Shown: positions 20,448 to 29,094, counted from the first letter of the stretch. The stretch: DNA of 64,000 bases from SZUA-37 sp964472525 (GCA_964472525.1 CAYYLL010000005.1:1-64000), one strand, 5' to 3'. Numbers and translations are program-made. Notes: generated by a model from the letters alone, not told the origin.

Positions 20448-20627
20448 TTTTATAGCCTATATTATTTATAACCTGTAGCATAGGTATTCCTTTTGTTTAT
20501 GTCCAGAGTATTTAACTACCGAGATAATTTAAAACGGTTAGAAATTTATAGACGCATTTTTTGATTTTTCTCCAGCAAAACTTTAAACTCGAATTAATTC
20601 ACCCAGGAAATAAAACGGACTAATAAA

Positions 20628-21815
20628 ATGACAAAGAAAAAAATAACCATCATTGGAAACGGGTTCGCATCCTTATTTTTTATTCAATACTTTCTGTTAT
20701 TGCCTGTTTTTCCGTTCTTTGCCTGGTTTATTCGACGTATATATTCAAAGTACGAGATTACCGTAATAGGGAATGGTCATTTTGTTTACTTCCCTGGCAT
20801 ACCTGAATTTATTACTGGAAAAAGAAATACAAAAGAAATAACTGTTGATATTAAACCTTTTCTTAAGCGCAGGAATATTCATTTTATAAATGAAATCGTC
20901 ACCGATATTCAGGAAGGTGGGCGTACGGTTATTACAAATAGTGGTACTTATAAAAATGATGTTTTGTTTCTCGGCATTGGGCCCGCTTTTTTAAAGGATG
21001 ATATTCCTGGTACGAAAGACCATACGTTCTCACCTTGTGATGGCCCTGATAGCATGGCACTGTTTATGGATAGATTAAATTCAATGGATGACGGTATTAT
21101 TTATCTTGGATTTAAAATTAACAAAAAAGATGGTTTTGTTTCCGGGCGTGCCGGTCAAATGTATGAATGTGCCGGTTTGCTAGATTACGCACTCAAAGAA
21201 AAAGGAATAAGAGATAAATTTGAGATCCATTTTTTCTCTCCCAATATCAGTGTCGGCGATACCGGCATGATCACTGATAGATTAGAAGAACGCGGAATCA
21301 TTCTGGATTATGGTTATGAACCCGCCGAGTTTGTAGCCGGTGGCATGAAAGATACTGATGGTACATTTCGTAAAGCCGATTTAATTCTTTATTCACCCGG
21401 TATAACCGGCTCAGAGTTAGTCGAAAAATCTTGTTTGCCAGTTTCATTAGGTGGTCAAATCGATGCTGACAAGTATGGGCAAGTAAAAGGATTAACAAAT
21501 GTATATGCCTCTGGTGATTGTGCAAACCATGAAGATCCTCCACCGTGGGTACCGCATCAGGCGCACATGGCGCAACTTCGTTCTCAAGCTGTGGCTAAAA
21601 ATGTTAAGGCAATGTTCAATGGACTGCAACCAGATAATACTTATCGCTATGAATTGTCATGTATTATGAATTTAGAAAATGATGCCATGTGGTTACATAT
21701 GTCGAGTGATAATAAACCACCATTCTGGAATATTTTTCCTAAACGTTCAAAAAAACTCATTAGCGTAAAAAATCTGTTTGAAAAATTATACTTATTCTAT
21801 CTTCGATATTTTTAG
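20628..21815 (+). CDS. FAD-dependent pyridine nucleotide oxidoreductase (SQR/NDH-2-like)
   Basis: Flavoprotein of 395 residues. It has an N-terminal FAD-binding GNGFASLF, a quinone-oxidoreductase-type middle segment (YFPGIPEFI, GIGPAF, SPCDGPDSM) and a second FAD contact NVYASGDCANHE. The pattern is that of sulfide:quinone oxidoreductase / type II NADH dehydrogenase relatives. Cys residues lie in SPCDG, in YECAG, in EKSCLPV and near ASGDC, but I cannot show the redox Cys pair that defines SQR, so the donor is open. A hydrophobic N-terminal stretch suggests membrane contact. The probable rquA gene follows in the same direction, which fits a quinone-linked role. Confidence 0.75.
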   Translation: MTKKKITIIGNGFASLFFIQYFLLLPVFPFFAWFIRRIYSKYEITVIGNGHFVYFPGIPEFITGKRNTKEITVDIKPFLKRRNIHFINEIVTDIQEGGRTVITNSGTYKNDVLFLGIGPAFLKDDIPGTKDHTFSPCDGPDSMALFMDRLNSMDDGIIYLGFKINKKDGFVSGRAGQMYECAGLLDYALKEKGIRDKFEIHFFSPNISVGDTGMITDRLEERGIILDYGYEPAEFVAGGMKDTDGTFRKADLILYSPGITGSELVEKSCLPVSLGGQIDADKYGQVKGLTNVYASGDCANHEDPPPWVPHQAHMAQLRSQAVAKNVKAMFNGLQPDNTYRYELSCIMNLENDAMWLHMSSDNKPPFWNIFPKRSKKLISVKNLFEKLYLFYLRYF

Positions 21816-21920
21816 TGTTTCGTCAATAAATTATTATCTCAAGCAACAGAGCTAGGTGGTTTTAATTATGAATAACCATCGTTCCATATAAGCTCGCAAC
21901 ATCATTGAAAATGATATTTA

Positions 21921-22682
21921 GTGGAACATATTGTACCGATGGTTAAATTTAAAAATTCATTCTGGAAGAAATTTTTAGACGGCACACCTGAGTATCTGGC
22001 TCGTCATTATTGGTGGGCTTATCTTTGGCAACCTGCAATTTGGTTTTTTGACCACCAACCAATAATTAATTTAATTTTGTTTGGCCAGTATAAACGTCTG
22101 TTAAAGCAAACATTGCAATGTCTACAAAATTGCCCTGACGGTTGGTTGCTTCAACTTACCTGTGTTTATGGCAAACTCACTCCTACGCTATTAAAACATT
22201 TAAAAGATAAACCATTGTATTTAATTGACGTAACAACAGCTCAACTTAAAGCAAGTTACAATAAACTTAAACCCTGCCAACGTCCAAAACTGTTGTCAGC
22301 ACGAATGAATACAGAATCTCTGGCATTTCAAAAGGATAGCTTTGCAACCATTCTAATATTTTTTTTAATGCATGAAATGCCTGCAATCGCACGATATCGT
22401 ACACTAGCTGAAACCTTACGAATATTACAACCAGGTGGGCGATTGGTAATAACCGAATATGCTGAAGAACCTCACTGGCATTGGATTTATCGGCTACGTT
22501 GGTTACGGAATCAATTGCTCCATTGGGAACCTTTTCTACAAGGTTTTTGGCAGGAGGATCTTTATGCCATCTTGCAACATGAAGCCAATAAGGCAGGGAA
22601 GACACTTCAACAAATTACAAGCTATCCTGTTTTTAATGGCTTTTATCGTGTAGTGGTTTATGAAGTTGGGGAAAAAATATAA
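21921..22682 (+). CDS. rquA: Probable rhodoquinone biosynthesis methyltransferase-like RquA
   Basis: Class I methyltransferase-fold protein resembling RquA, which converts ubiquinone to rhodoquinone for anaerobic fumarate reduction. Landmarks are the N-terminal RHYWWAYLWQPA and NLILFGQY, the atypical SAM-motif region LLQLTCVYGKLT in place of the usual D-x-G-x-G, the following LIDVTTAQL, and ILQPGGRLVITEY. These match my memory of RquA, whose altered first motif separates it from UbiE/UbiG. I use the GTG at 21921; an ATG at 21939 is possible. It follows an SQR/NDH-2-like flavoprotein by about 105 bases. A related UbiE-type methyltransferase is the alternative. Confidence 0.72.
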   Translation: MEHIVPMVKFKNSFWKKFLDGTPEYLARHYWWAYLWQPAIWFFDHQPIINLILFGQYKRLLKQTLQCLQNCPDGWLLQLTCVYGKLTPTLLKHLKDKPLYLIDVTTAQLKASYNKLKPCQRPKLLSARMNTESLAFQKDSFATILIFFLMHEMPAIARYRTLAETLRILQPGGRLVITEYAEEPHWHWIYRLRWLRNQLLHWEPFLQGFWQEDLYAILQHEANKAGKTLQQITSYPVFNGFYRVVVYEVGEKI

Positions 22683-22731
22683 CTATAAAATAGTGAACAA
22701 TGCCACTACATAAGGTATTTTAATTAAACAA

Positions 22732-23333
22732 ATGAACTTTGAAATTGTAGTGGATCCCGCTTTTATGGGGTGTGTTGGTTGGATTTATCTTTTCAAAGGT
22801 TATGCGTATTTACTTATCATGGACGGGCAGGGTACCGTCAAAACCTGTATGTTCTCCGGCTTTAAACAGGAAAGAATTTATGTCGAAAGTACCCTGGAGG
22901 CCTTTCGACGACTGGCTGGTCTGGAAATGAAAAATCCAGTCGCACACGGTGGTGCGGGGAATTTCCAGATCCCCGAATATTCCTGGTATTTATCCAGTCA
23001 GCCGGTGTCTGAAACCTATTGTCAGTGTGATTGTGGTGTACGAGTCAAGGTCTTTATCCTCAGCCTCCAATATTCTATCAACGTATGGATTCAGCACGTA
23101 AACCTCAAGAAATTTTTTGGGTTATTAAAAATGGACTTAAACTTACCGGTATGCCTTCATGGGGGAAATACAATAGTGATGCTCAGATTTGGGATATGGT
23201 TGCCTTTATATCATCATAAGTGGGTGAGCATATGCACGACAAAGGCATGATGGAACCTGGCCAAGACGGTCATGGTGATGAAGCTGACAAAGATCACCAT
23301 ACAGGCGAAACCACTAAAGGCCACCATACTTGA
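22732..23333 (+). pseudogene. Cytochrome c remnant with His-rich tail
   Basis: The region has lost a coherent frame. From about 23037 one frame reads TSQGLYPQPPIFYQRMDS, RKPQEIFWVIKNGLKL and TGMPSWGKYNSDAQIWDMVAF, a standard C-terminal half of a class I cytochrome c with the Met ligand in GMPSW. The heme-binding CxxCH that should precede it is spoiled: Cys codons (CQCDC) lie in another frame at about 23015. After a stop at 23217 the same frame continues with a His/Asp-rich tail (MHDKGM, HGDE, DKDHH, GHHT) ending at TGA 23331. The first half (22732-22980) is open but unrecognised. It sits between rquA and the mer-type promoter. Confidence 0.6.
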
Positions 23334-23446
23334 TTTTAAAATAACCCTCATTTATCTTTTCAATTATGCGGCCGTTTAATGCGGTCGTATAATATGAACT
23401 GGATTATTTACTTGTCCGTACCTCATTAATTTTTAATTAATAACCG

Positions 23447-23478
23447 TTGACTCTGTACCTAGATACGTAGTGTTAAAT
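23447..23478 (+). promoter_or_regulatory. mer-type promoter/operator of merA
   Basis: TTGACT (-35, 23447-23452) is followed by CTGTACCTAGATACGTAG, an imperfect dyad in the spacer, and a -10-like TTAAAT at 23473-23478. The 20-base spacing and the GTAC/TAC half-sites parallel the MerR-bound mer promoter (TTGACTCCGTAC...). It lies about 40 bases upstream of merA. No intact merR is adjacent; the closest is a decayed one at 7265. Confidence 0.65.
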
Positions 23479-23518
23479 ATAAAGACTGCATTTAACAATA
23501 ACCATAAGGGCTACGTAT

Positions 23519-25153
23519 ATGAATACTGTCAATATTCAAATCACAGGAATGACCTGCGAACACTGCGCGCAAAGCGTACAAGATGCTTTAAATATGCTTG
23601 AAGGTGTAACAGCAACAGTGTCTTATAAGAAAAAGCTTGCAATGGTGACAACCAAGGGTGCGGTTAAGCCTGAACAACTGCTTAAAGCGATTGAAGTTGT
23701 AGGTTACCGTGGTCGCCTACAAACTCAAGATAGTGGTTCAATGAGTGACAATGGTAATGGATTACATATCGCTATTGTAGGCACCGGTTCCGGTGCTTTT
23801 GCGGCGGCAATTAAAGCCGTTGAACAAGGTGCCAGTGTTACTATTATTGAAGGTGCTGAAAATATTGGTGGCACCTGTGTGAATATCGGTTGTGTGCCAT
23901 CCAAAATTTTTATACGAGGTGCGCATATCGCGTACATACAGGGACACCATAACATTAACGGTGTGCCACTCAATACACCGGTAATCGACCGTAAAGCCAT
24001 GATGGAACAACAACAACAATGGGTCGAAAAATTACGTTATGCCAAATATGAAAGTATTTTAGAAACAAATCTAGGTATTAATTTAATTCGCGGTATGGCA
24101 CGCTTTAAAGATGCCAACACGCTGCTTATCACACAAAAAGAGGGCACTGAAAAAGAAATTAAAGCCGACCGTATACTATTAGCCGTGGGGGCGAGTACAT
24201 CAATACCAGATATTAACGGTTTAAAAGAAACCCCTTATTGGACATCAACTGAAGCATTGGTTGCCGATACCATACCCGAGCATTTAATTGTACTCGGTGC
24301 GTCGGTGGTTGCCTTGGAACTCGCACAAGCATTTAAACACATTGGTGCAAACGTTACTGTTATTGCCAGAAGCACATTGTTATCAAAAGAAGATCCTGAC
24401 CTTGGCAATGCACTACTAACCGTTTTTAAAGATGAAGGCATTGAGGTAATGCTAAACACCTCAGCCGATTCCATTTTGCATGATGGGAAAACGTTCACAC
24501 TTAAAACCAACAATGGTGAAGTAAGCGGCAATCAATTACTGGTTGCGACAGGGCGTACTTCAAATTCATCTTCATTAGATCTAGAAAAAGTTGGTGTTAA
24601 AACTAATAAGTGTGGAAGCATTATTATTGATGACCATATGCGAACCAATATTAAAAATATTTACGCTGCCGGTGACTGTACTAGCCAGCCGCAATTTGTT
24701 TATGTGGCTGCGGCTGCCGGAACCCGAGCCGCACGCAATATGACCGGAGACGATATTGCTATTGATTTATCGGTAATGCCAACAGTTGTTTTTACCAACC
24801 CGCAAGTGGCTACCGTTGGTTTAACCGAACAACAGGCGAAAGATAAAGGAATAAAGGTACAAAGCCGTACTCTGGATTTAGAAAATGTACCACGAGCCTT
24901 GGCCAATATGGACACGCGAGGTTTTATTAAATTGGTTGCAGAAAAAGACGCAGGCCAAATTTTAGGCTGTCAGGTGCTCGCGAGTGAAGGCGGAGAAATA
25001 ATTCAAACGGCAGCGCTGGCAATACTAAATCATATGACCATAGAGAATTTAGCGGATCAGTTATTCCCATACTTAACTATGGTCGAAGGTTTAAAGCTTA
25101 CTGCACAAACCTTTAATAAAGATGTAAAACAACTGTCTTGCTGTGCAGGATAA
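23519..25153 (+). CDS. merA: Mercuric reductase
   Basis: Cytoplasmic NADPH-dependent flavoprotein reducing Hg(II) to volatile Hg(0). An N-terminal HMA domain carries GMTCEHCAQSVQ (about residues 10-20). Next come the FAD site GTGSGAFAAA, the redox-active disulfide GGTCVNIGCVPSK, the NAD(P) domain GASVVALELAQA, the second FAD contact AAGDCTSQPQ, and the dimerisation domain. The C-terminus ends LSCCAG, the vicinal Cys pair that receives Hg(II). Length 544 is typical. RBS AAGGG lies 8 bases upstream of the ATG at 23519. No merT/merP adjoins it; MerT/MerP-like genes occur at 60.1-60.9 kb. Confidence 0.95.
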   Translation: MNTVNIQITGMTCEHCAQSVQDALNMLEGVTATVSYKKKLAMVTTKGAVKPEQLLKAIEVVGYRGRLQTQDSGSMSDNGNGLHIAIVGTGSGAFAAAIKAVEQGASVTIIEGAENIGGTCVNIGCVPSKIFIRGAHIAYIQGHHNINGVPLNTPVIDRKAMMEQQQQWVEKLRYAKYESILETNLGINLIRGMARFKDANTLLITQKEGTEKEIKADRILLAVGASTSIPDINGLKETPYWTSTEALVADTIPEHLIVLGASVVALELAQAFKHIGANVTVIARSTLLSKEDPDLGNALLTVFKDEGIEVMLNTSADSILHDGKTFTLKTNNGEVSGNQLLVATGRTSNSSSLDLEKVGVKTNKCGSIIIDDHMRTNIKNIYAAGDCTSQPQFVYVAAAAGTRAARNMTGDDIAIDLSVMPTVVFTNPQVATVGLTEQQAKDKGIKVQSRTLDLENVPRALANMDTRGFIKLVAEKDAGQILGCQVLASEGGEIIQTAALAILNHMTIENLADQLFPYLTMVEGLKLTAQTFNKDVKQLSCCAG

Positions 25154-25178
25154 CGGCTAGTCGAATATGAATAAATAG

Positions 25179-25184
25179 GGGATT
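25179..25184. repeat. Left target-site duplication GGGATT
   Basis: GGGATT immediately precedes the TG at 25185. The identical hexamer immediately follows the CA at 33609-33610. The match is 6 of 6 (7 if the next T is counted on both sides), as expected for a transposition target duplication. Confidence 0.6.
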
Positions 25185-25366
25185 TGGTCATCCAAGTAAT
25201 TAATATAAAGTTTCCAAGTAATTTTGATAAAACAATATAACTTAAATAAAATAACTTAATAAAATCAATGTGTTAAGGTTTTCGTGTTTCTATTAACTTT
25301 TAATAATAATAACTCTATTCAGAACCAGTTGGATTTTTATACTTTTTCAAGTAATTTTGTAAAACA
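25185..25366 (+). repeat. Left-end subterminal repeats
   Basis: TCCAAGTAATT occurs at 25191 and again at 25213 (22-base period), and TTCAAGTAATTTTG at 25346, 133 bases further, close to six periods. The second and third copies also share the following TAAAAC. The orientation is opposite to the copies at the right end. Confidence 0.6.
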
Positions 25367-25707
25367 AGCAACCATCAGCTGAACTAAAGAAAATTGTGCA
25401 TATACTTCATTTAAACAGCTCTTATCCCTAAATTGCGTATTTTGGTAAAGTTGACTATTAAAAAGTATTATCAAAGGCAAACGACCACCACAAAGCGGAT
25501 GTCTGAGAAATAGGGCTAACAGGGATTATTAACCTAGATTAATCAATTGACCGCATCAAAATACGATAAGTCAATGAATTAAGCATATTTTTAAATATGA
25601 CTCATTCATCCGTTCGGTGATGATGCTCCACCCTAAATGCACACTTTAAGGTGCCCAACTGATTATTCTAGGATTAAACACCTACGGAAATTAATAATAC
25701 AGATAAA

Positions 25708-25727
25708 CTCCGTACCTCTATACGGAG
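25708..25727 (+). promoter_or_regulatory. MerR-type dyad upstream of the ArsR/ATPase operon
   Basis: Perfect inverted repeat CTCCGTA-cctcta-TACGGAG, the arrangement of operators bound by Hg/Zn/Cd-sensing MerR-family regulators. A weak -35-like TAAACT overlaps its left edge and the -10 region (CAAGAT) is poor. It lies about 60 bases upstream of the ArsR/SmtB start. No MerR gene is adjacent, so it may be a relic or act with a distant regulator. Confidence 0.5.
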
Positions 25728-25788
25728 CCAAGATTCTTTTATCCCATACCATTTGCATTAATACTAATGGTTGCGTTATGATGCAACT

Positions 25789-26190
25789 ATGCATATTTTA
25801 ACAATCAACCCAGAATCTCTGTTTCAGGCATTGTCTGATACCACTCGTTTACGCATCGTCCGTCTACTGGCGACAACTGAACAGGAAATCTGCCTGTGCG
25901 AACTGGTCGATGCCTTGCTTGAACCACAATACAACCTCTCTCGGCATCTTAAAGTGCTACGTCAAACTGGTTTTCTGACGTCACAAAAGGAAGGGCGCTG
26001 GGTCTATCACAGGCTCACGGCTGAGCCAGACTACCTTCAGCAGCTCTACAGTATGGTACGCTCATTACCTGATACAGAAGGTGTTTACAGTAGAGATTTT
26101 GAAAATTTCAATAAACGCATTGCACTACGAGAAGAAGGGCGTTGCCGGGTGGGCATTCTTTCCAGTGAATTAAAGGCCGGCGCAGAATAA
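25789..26190 (+). CDS. ArsR/SmtB-family metal-responsive repressor
   Basis: Winged-helix dimeric repressor released from DNA on metal binding. The sequence shows the ArsR fold with ALSDTTRLRIVRLLA, a Cys-bearing recognition region ICLCELVDAL (similar to the ELCVC metal site of As-type ArsR), SRHLKVLRQTG and GRWVYHRL. A further Cys lies near the C-terminus (GRCRVG). I start at the ATG at 25789; a TTG at 25771 is possible. It precedes a P1B ATPase by 2 bases, so it probably autoregulates that operon. The Cys pair suggests a thiophilic metal such as Cd, Pb or Zn. Confidence 0.87.
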   Translation: MHILTINPESLFQALSDTTRLRIVRLLATTEQEICLCELVDALLEPQYNLSRHLKVLRQTGFLTSQKEGRWVYHRLTAEPDYLQQLYSMVRSLPDTEGVYSRDFENFNKRIALREEGRCRVGILSSELKAGAE

Positions 26191-26192
26191 TT

Positions 26193-28109
26193 ATGGCTTG
26201 TCCGAGTTGTGATGCGATAAGTACTGGCCAGCCAATGCCGCCTCCCTGGCGCAACCTTCAGGTTGTTACCTCTGCTCTATCAGGGCTGTTGTTAGCGATT
26301 GGTTTCTTCGGTTCCATGTTTGGGTTTTCCCCGCTTCTCGAAACCAGTTTTTATCTTCTCTCCGTCTTTATTGGCGGCTGGTATTTTATTAAAGAAGGCC
26401 TGGAAACCCTGCTGGAAGAACGCCAGATAGGTATTGAAATCCTGATGGCGGTCGCGGCTGTGACGGCGGGCCTTTTGGGGCAATGGGCAGAAGCGGCTAT
26501 GCTGGTGTTTCTCTACTCTATTTCAGAGGCAGCTGAAGGCTACACGGAAGAGCATACCCGTAATGCTATTCGGGCATTAATGGAACTCACACCCAAAACG
26601 GCTTTAGTGATTCGTGATAACCAGGAAATTGTCATTCCAGCTGAAGAGCTAAGGGTAGGCGATATTTTCATTGTTAAGCCCGGTGAAGCAGTGGCAACCG
26701 ATGGTGAAATAATTGAGGGACACTCAAGTTTGAACCAGGCCCCAGTTACGGGGGAATCCGTTCCGGTAGAAAAACACACAGGGGATGTTGTCTTTGCTGC
26801 GACTTTAAACGGTGAAGGCGCATTAACCATACGTGTAACAAAAACGACGGCGAATAATACCCTTGCACGTATTATTCAGATGGTGGAAGAAGCACAATCC
26901 AGCAAAGGAAAAAGTCAGCGATTTATTGAACGTTTTGGTCACCGTTACAGCCCGGTTGTACTCGCCACAGGGATATTGCTGGCTGTAATACCCCCTGTAT
27001 TTTTTGCTCAGGAGTGGCAGGAATGGATCATGCGAGCCACCGTGTTTATTGTGGCAGCCGCTCCCTGCGCGCTGGTTATCTCTATTCCGATTACACTAGT
27101 TGCCGCCATCGGTACGGCCGGGCGAAATGGTATATTAATTAAAGGCGGCGTACATCTGGAAAACCTGGCTAAAGTGCGGGTCATCGCATTAGATAAAACA
27201 GGCACCCTTACTGTCGGTCAGCCCAAGTTAAGCAAAATAATTCCTTTTTATGGACTAACAGAAAAACAATTATTGGGTATAGCTGTAGCGCTAGAATCAC
27301 GATCACAGCATCCATTGGCCAGTGCCATCATGAATTCGGCTGCGGAAAAAAATATCGAAGTAATTCCTGCACAAGACTTCCAGTCTCTTACGGGAGCAGG
27401 TGCAAAGGGTAAAATCAATAATGAAATAATTTATATTGGCAAACCTGATTTATTCACGGGTATGGGAATTGACCTAAAGCCTGTAAAAGAACAGGTTAGC
27501 GAATTACAACAATCAGGCAATACGGTTATCCTCCTGGGAACAGATCAACAACTCTATGGTTTGATCGCAGTGATTGATCCGCTTCGCCCTGAAGTTGAAA
27601 AGACCATAAGTGAATTGCGTCAGGCGGGCATTGAAAAAATTATTATGCTGACTGGTGATAATACATTAGCCGCCAATGCCATCGCAACCCGCGCCAGTAT
27701 TGATGAAGTATTTGCTGAGTTAAAACCAGAAGATAAGAAACGTAAAATTGAAGAACTTGATAAAAAATATGGTCGAGTGGCAATGGTCGGTGATGGCGTT
27801 AATGATGCCCCGGCACTGGCGGTGGCGCATGTGGGGATTGCGATGGGTGCTGCCGGGACAGATGTTGCGCTGGAAACGGCGGATGTTGCACTTATGGCCG
27901 ATGATCTTTCGCGTTTACCTTATCTGATTCGCTTCAGCAGGCGCAACTGGTCTATTATTCGGCAAAATTTAATATTATCGGTGCTGGTTATTGGTAGCCT
28001 AGTTATTGGAGCAGTGATGGGTGTGTTTTCATTGCCGGTTGCGGTTATCGCACATGAAATCAGTGAGTTTGTGGTGATTGCCAGTGGACTCAGGATGTTA
28101 AAATCATAG
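26193..28109 (+). CDS. P1B-type metal ATPase with APC membrane motif
   Basis: Metal-exporting ATPase of 638 residues with no N-terminal HMA domain, only a Cys pair in ACPSCDA. It shows the actuator PVTGESVPVE, the phosphorylation site DKTGTLTVGQP, and the hinge GDGVNDAPALA. The transmembrane metal site reads AAPCALVISIP, that is APC instead of CPC or SPC, and the last helix has HEISEFVVIASG. The altered ion site makes the substrate hard to predict; Zn/Cd-type is suggested by the CALVIS context and by the adjacent ArsR/SmtB regulator and CzcI-like gene. It is tightly coupled: ArsR stops 2 bases upstream and the CzcI-like gene starts 1 base downstream. Confidence 0.9.
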   Translation: MACPSCDAISTGQPMPPPWRNLQVVTSALSGLLLAIGFFGSMFGFSPLLETSFYLLSVFIGGWYFIKEGLETLLEERQIGIEILMAVAAVTAGLLGQWAEAAMLVFLYSISEAAEGYTEEHTRNAIRALMELTPKTALVIRDNQEIVIPAEELRVGDIFIVKPGEAVATDGEIIEGHSSLNQAPVTGESVPVEKHTGDVVFAATLNGEGALTIRVTKTTANNTLARIIQMVEEAQSSKGKSQRFIERFGHRYSPVVLATGILLAVIPPVFFAQEWQEWIMRATVFIVAAAPCALVISIPITLVAAIGTAGRNGILIKGGVHLENLAKVRVIALDKTGTLTVGQPKLSKIIPFYGLTEKQLLGIAVALESRSQHPLASAIMNSAAEKNIEVIPAQDFQSLTGAGAKGKINNEIIYIGKPDLFTGMGIDLKPVKEQVSELQQSGNTVILLGTDQQLYGLIAVIDPLRPEVEKTISELRQAGIEKIIMLTGDNTLAANAIATRASIDEVFAELKPEDKKRKIEELDKKYGRVAMVGDGVNDAPALAVAHVGIAMGAAGTDVALETADVALMADDLSRLPYLIRFSRRNWSIIRQNLILSVLVIGSLVIGAVMGVFSLPVAVIAHEISEFVVIASGLRMLKS

Positions 28110-28110
28110 T

Positions 28111-28446
28111 ATGAAAGTAACTCGCCTTATATCCCTGTTTTTATGCCTGAACATATTATTCAGTAATATGGCCTGGGCAATGGATGAGTGCAGTTTAACC
28201 GTTGAGTTTTCAACTTATACAATAGTACAGTTTGACTCGCCCATCAGCCCGGATGGAGACATAGAGTCACACGAGCAACTTTTTACTGACGATACTTCAG
28301 TTTGTGTTGGCTGGACTCACCTCAATTATATCAGCTACACTGCGCCTGTAATCAACATCACTAAAACACATAGTGATGTAGTGCAACGCTCATTTACTTA
28401 TCACTTTAGTCAGCACAAACCCCTTACAGAACCTCCAAAAGTTTAA
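28111..28446 (+). CDS. CzcI-like small periplasmic protein
   Basis: Secreted protein of 111 residues with a signal peptide ending NMAWAMDE. After cleavage it has few Cys (two) and several His/Asp. It resembles, in place and size, the protein encoded at 49263 in front of the complete czcC; each sits directly before a czcC-type gene, as CzcI does in czc operons. Sequence similarity between the two is weak by eye (shared WAM signal end and short length), so the call rests mainly on position. Role: probably metal-responsive modulation of efflux. Confidence 0.5.
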   Translation: MKVTRLISLFLCLNILFSNMAWAMDECSLTVEFSTYTIVQFDSPISPDGDIESHEQLFTDDTSVCVGWTHLNYISYTAPVINITKTHSDVVQRSFTYHFSQHKPLTEPPKV

Positions 28447-28463
28447 ATTCTTTTTTACAAAGC

Positions 28464-28484
28464 CAGCCGTTTAAAAAACGGTTG
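28464..28484. terminator. Hairpin between CzcI-like gene and czcC remnant
   Basis: CAGCCGTTT-aaa-AAACGGTTG forms a nine-pair stem (one G-T). No T-run follows, so it may be an attenuator or RNA processing site rather than a full terminator. Confidence 0.35.
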
Positions 28485-28515
28485 ATTGTTATGTTGTTGA
28501 AAAAGGATTCGTTCC

Positions 28516-28984
28516 ATGTTCAAAAAATTAAGTTTAGTTGTCATGCTTCCTGTTGTATTGGGTGGGAGCTTGCTGTCCTCTAGTGGTTGGGCAGATACAG
28601 CTAACGAAAAAAAACATTCTTATCCAGATAAAATTCCGCAGCTTTCATCTTTGGTAGAAGAAGTGCTGAAAACAAATCCTGAAATTCAGTCATTAGAGGC
28701 TGAACGGGATGCGGTGATTGCAAAGGCAAAGGCGGCAAATCAGCCACTTTATAACCCCGAGCTTGAACTGGATATTGAAAACACCGATATTCAGACCAGT
28801 AGCCTGGGTGTTTCGCAGGCTATCGACTGGTCAGACAAAAAAGGCACACGTAGTTAAGGCTGCACAGTTTGAGAAAAAGCGATTTTTGTCAAAACGTCAA
28901 ATAGCACGTCAGGCGATTACAGCCGAACTGCTTCAGGCATTGTCCAATTACCATACAGGAAATTGGAATATCTTTTTCTACTAA
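28516..28984 (+). pseudogene. 5' remnant of a czcC/cusC-type outer-membrane channel gene
   Basis: The first frame (28516-28857) encodes a signal peptide and the N-terminal helix pair of a TolC-family protein. LELDIENTDIQTSSLGVSQ and IDWSDKKGT closely parallel LDTEKTSIRTSTIGINQ and IDWSDQRGA of the intact gene at 49658. A frameshift near 28845 moves the continuation (VKAAQFEKKRFLSKRQIARQ, AELLQALSNYHTG) to another frame. Similarity stops abruptly at about 28965 and the rest of the channel, czcB and czcA are missing. The break marks the junction with the TcmP module. Confidence 0.8.
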
Positions 28985-29094
28985 TTTACATACGCCTGTT
29001 TTAATATTTGAGACAAAATCTTTCGATTAAACCATCAGAAAAAATATTAAGCTGTTTAGTAATATGTCGGATGATTTGGTCTAAACTTTTACAA

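Larger units (their letters stand above)
25154..25788. other. Intergenic stretch holding the left transposon end
   Basis: About 630 bases without a recognisable gene between merA and the ArsR/SmtB gene. It holds the GGGATT target duplication (25179-25184), the left element end with three CAAGTAATT repeats, and the CTCCGTA/TACGGAG dyad at 25708. The AT-rich remainder shows no coding frame I can recognise. Confidence 0.6.
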
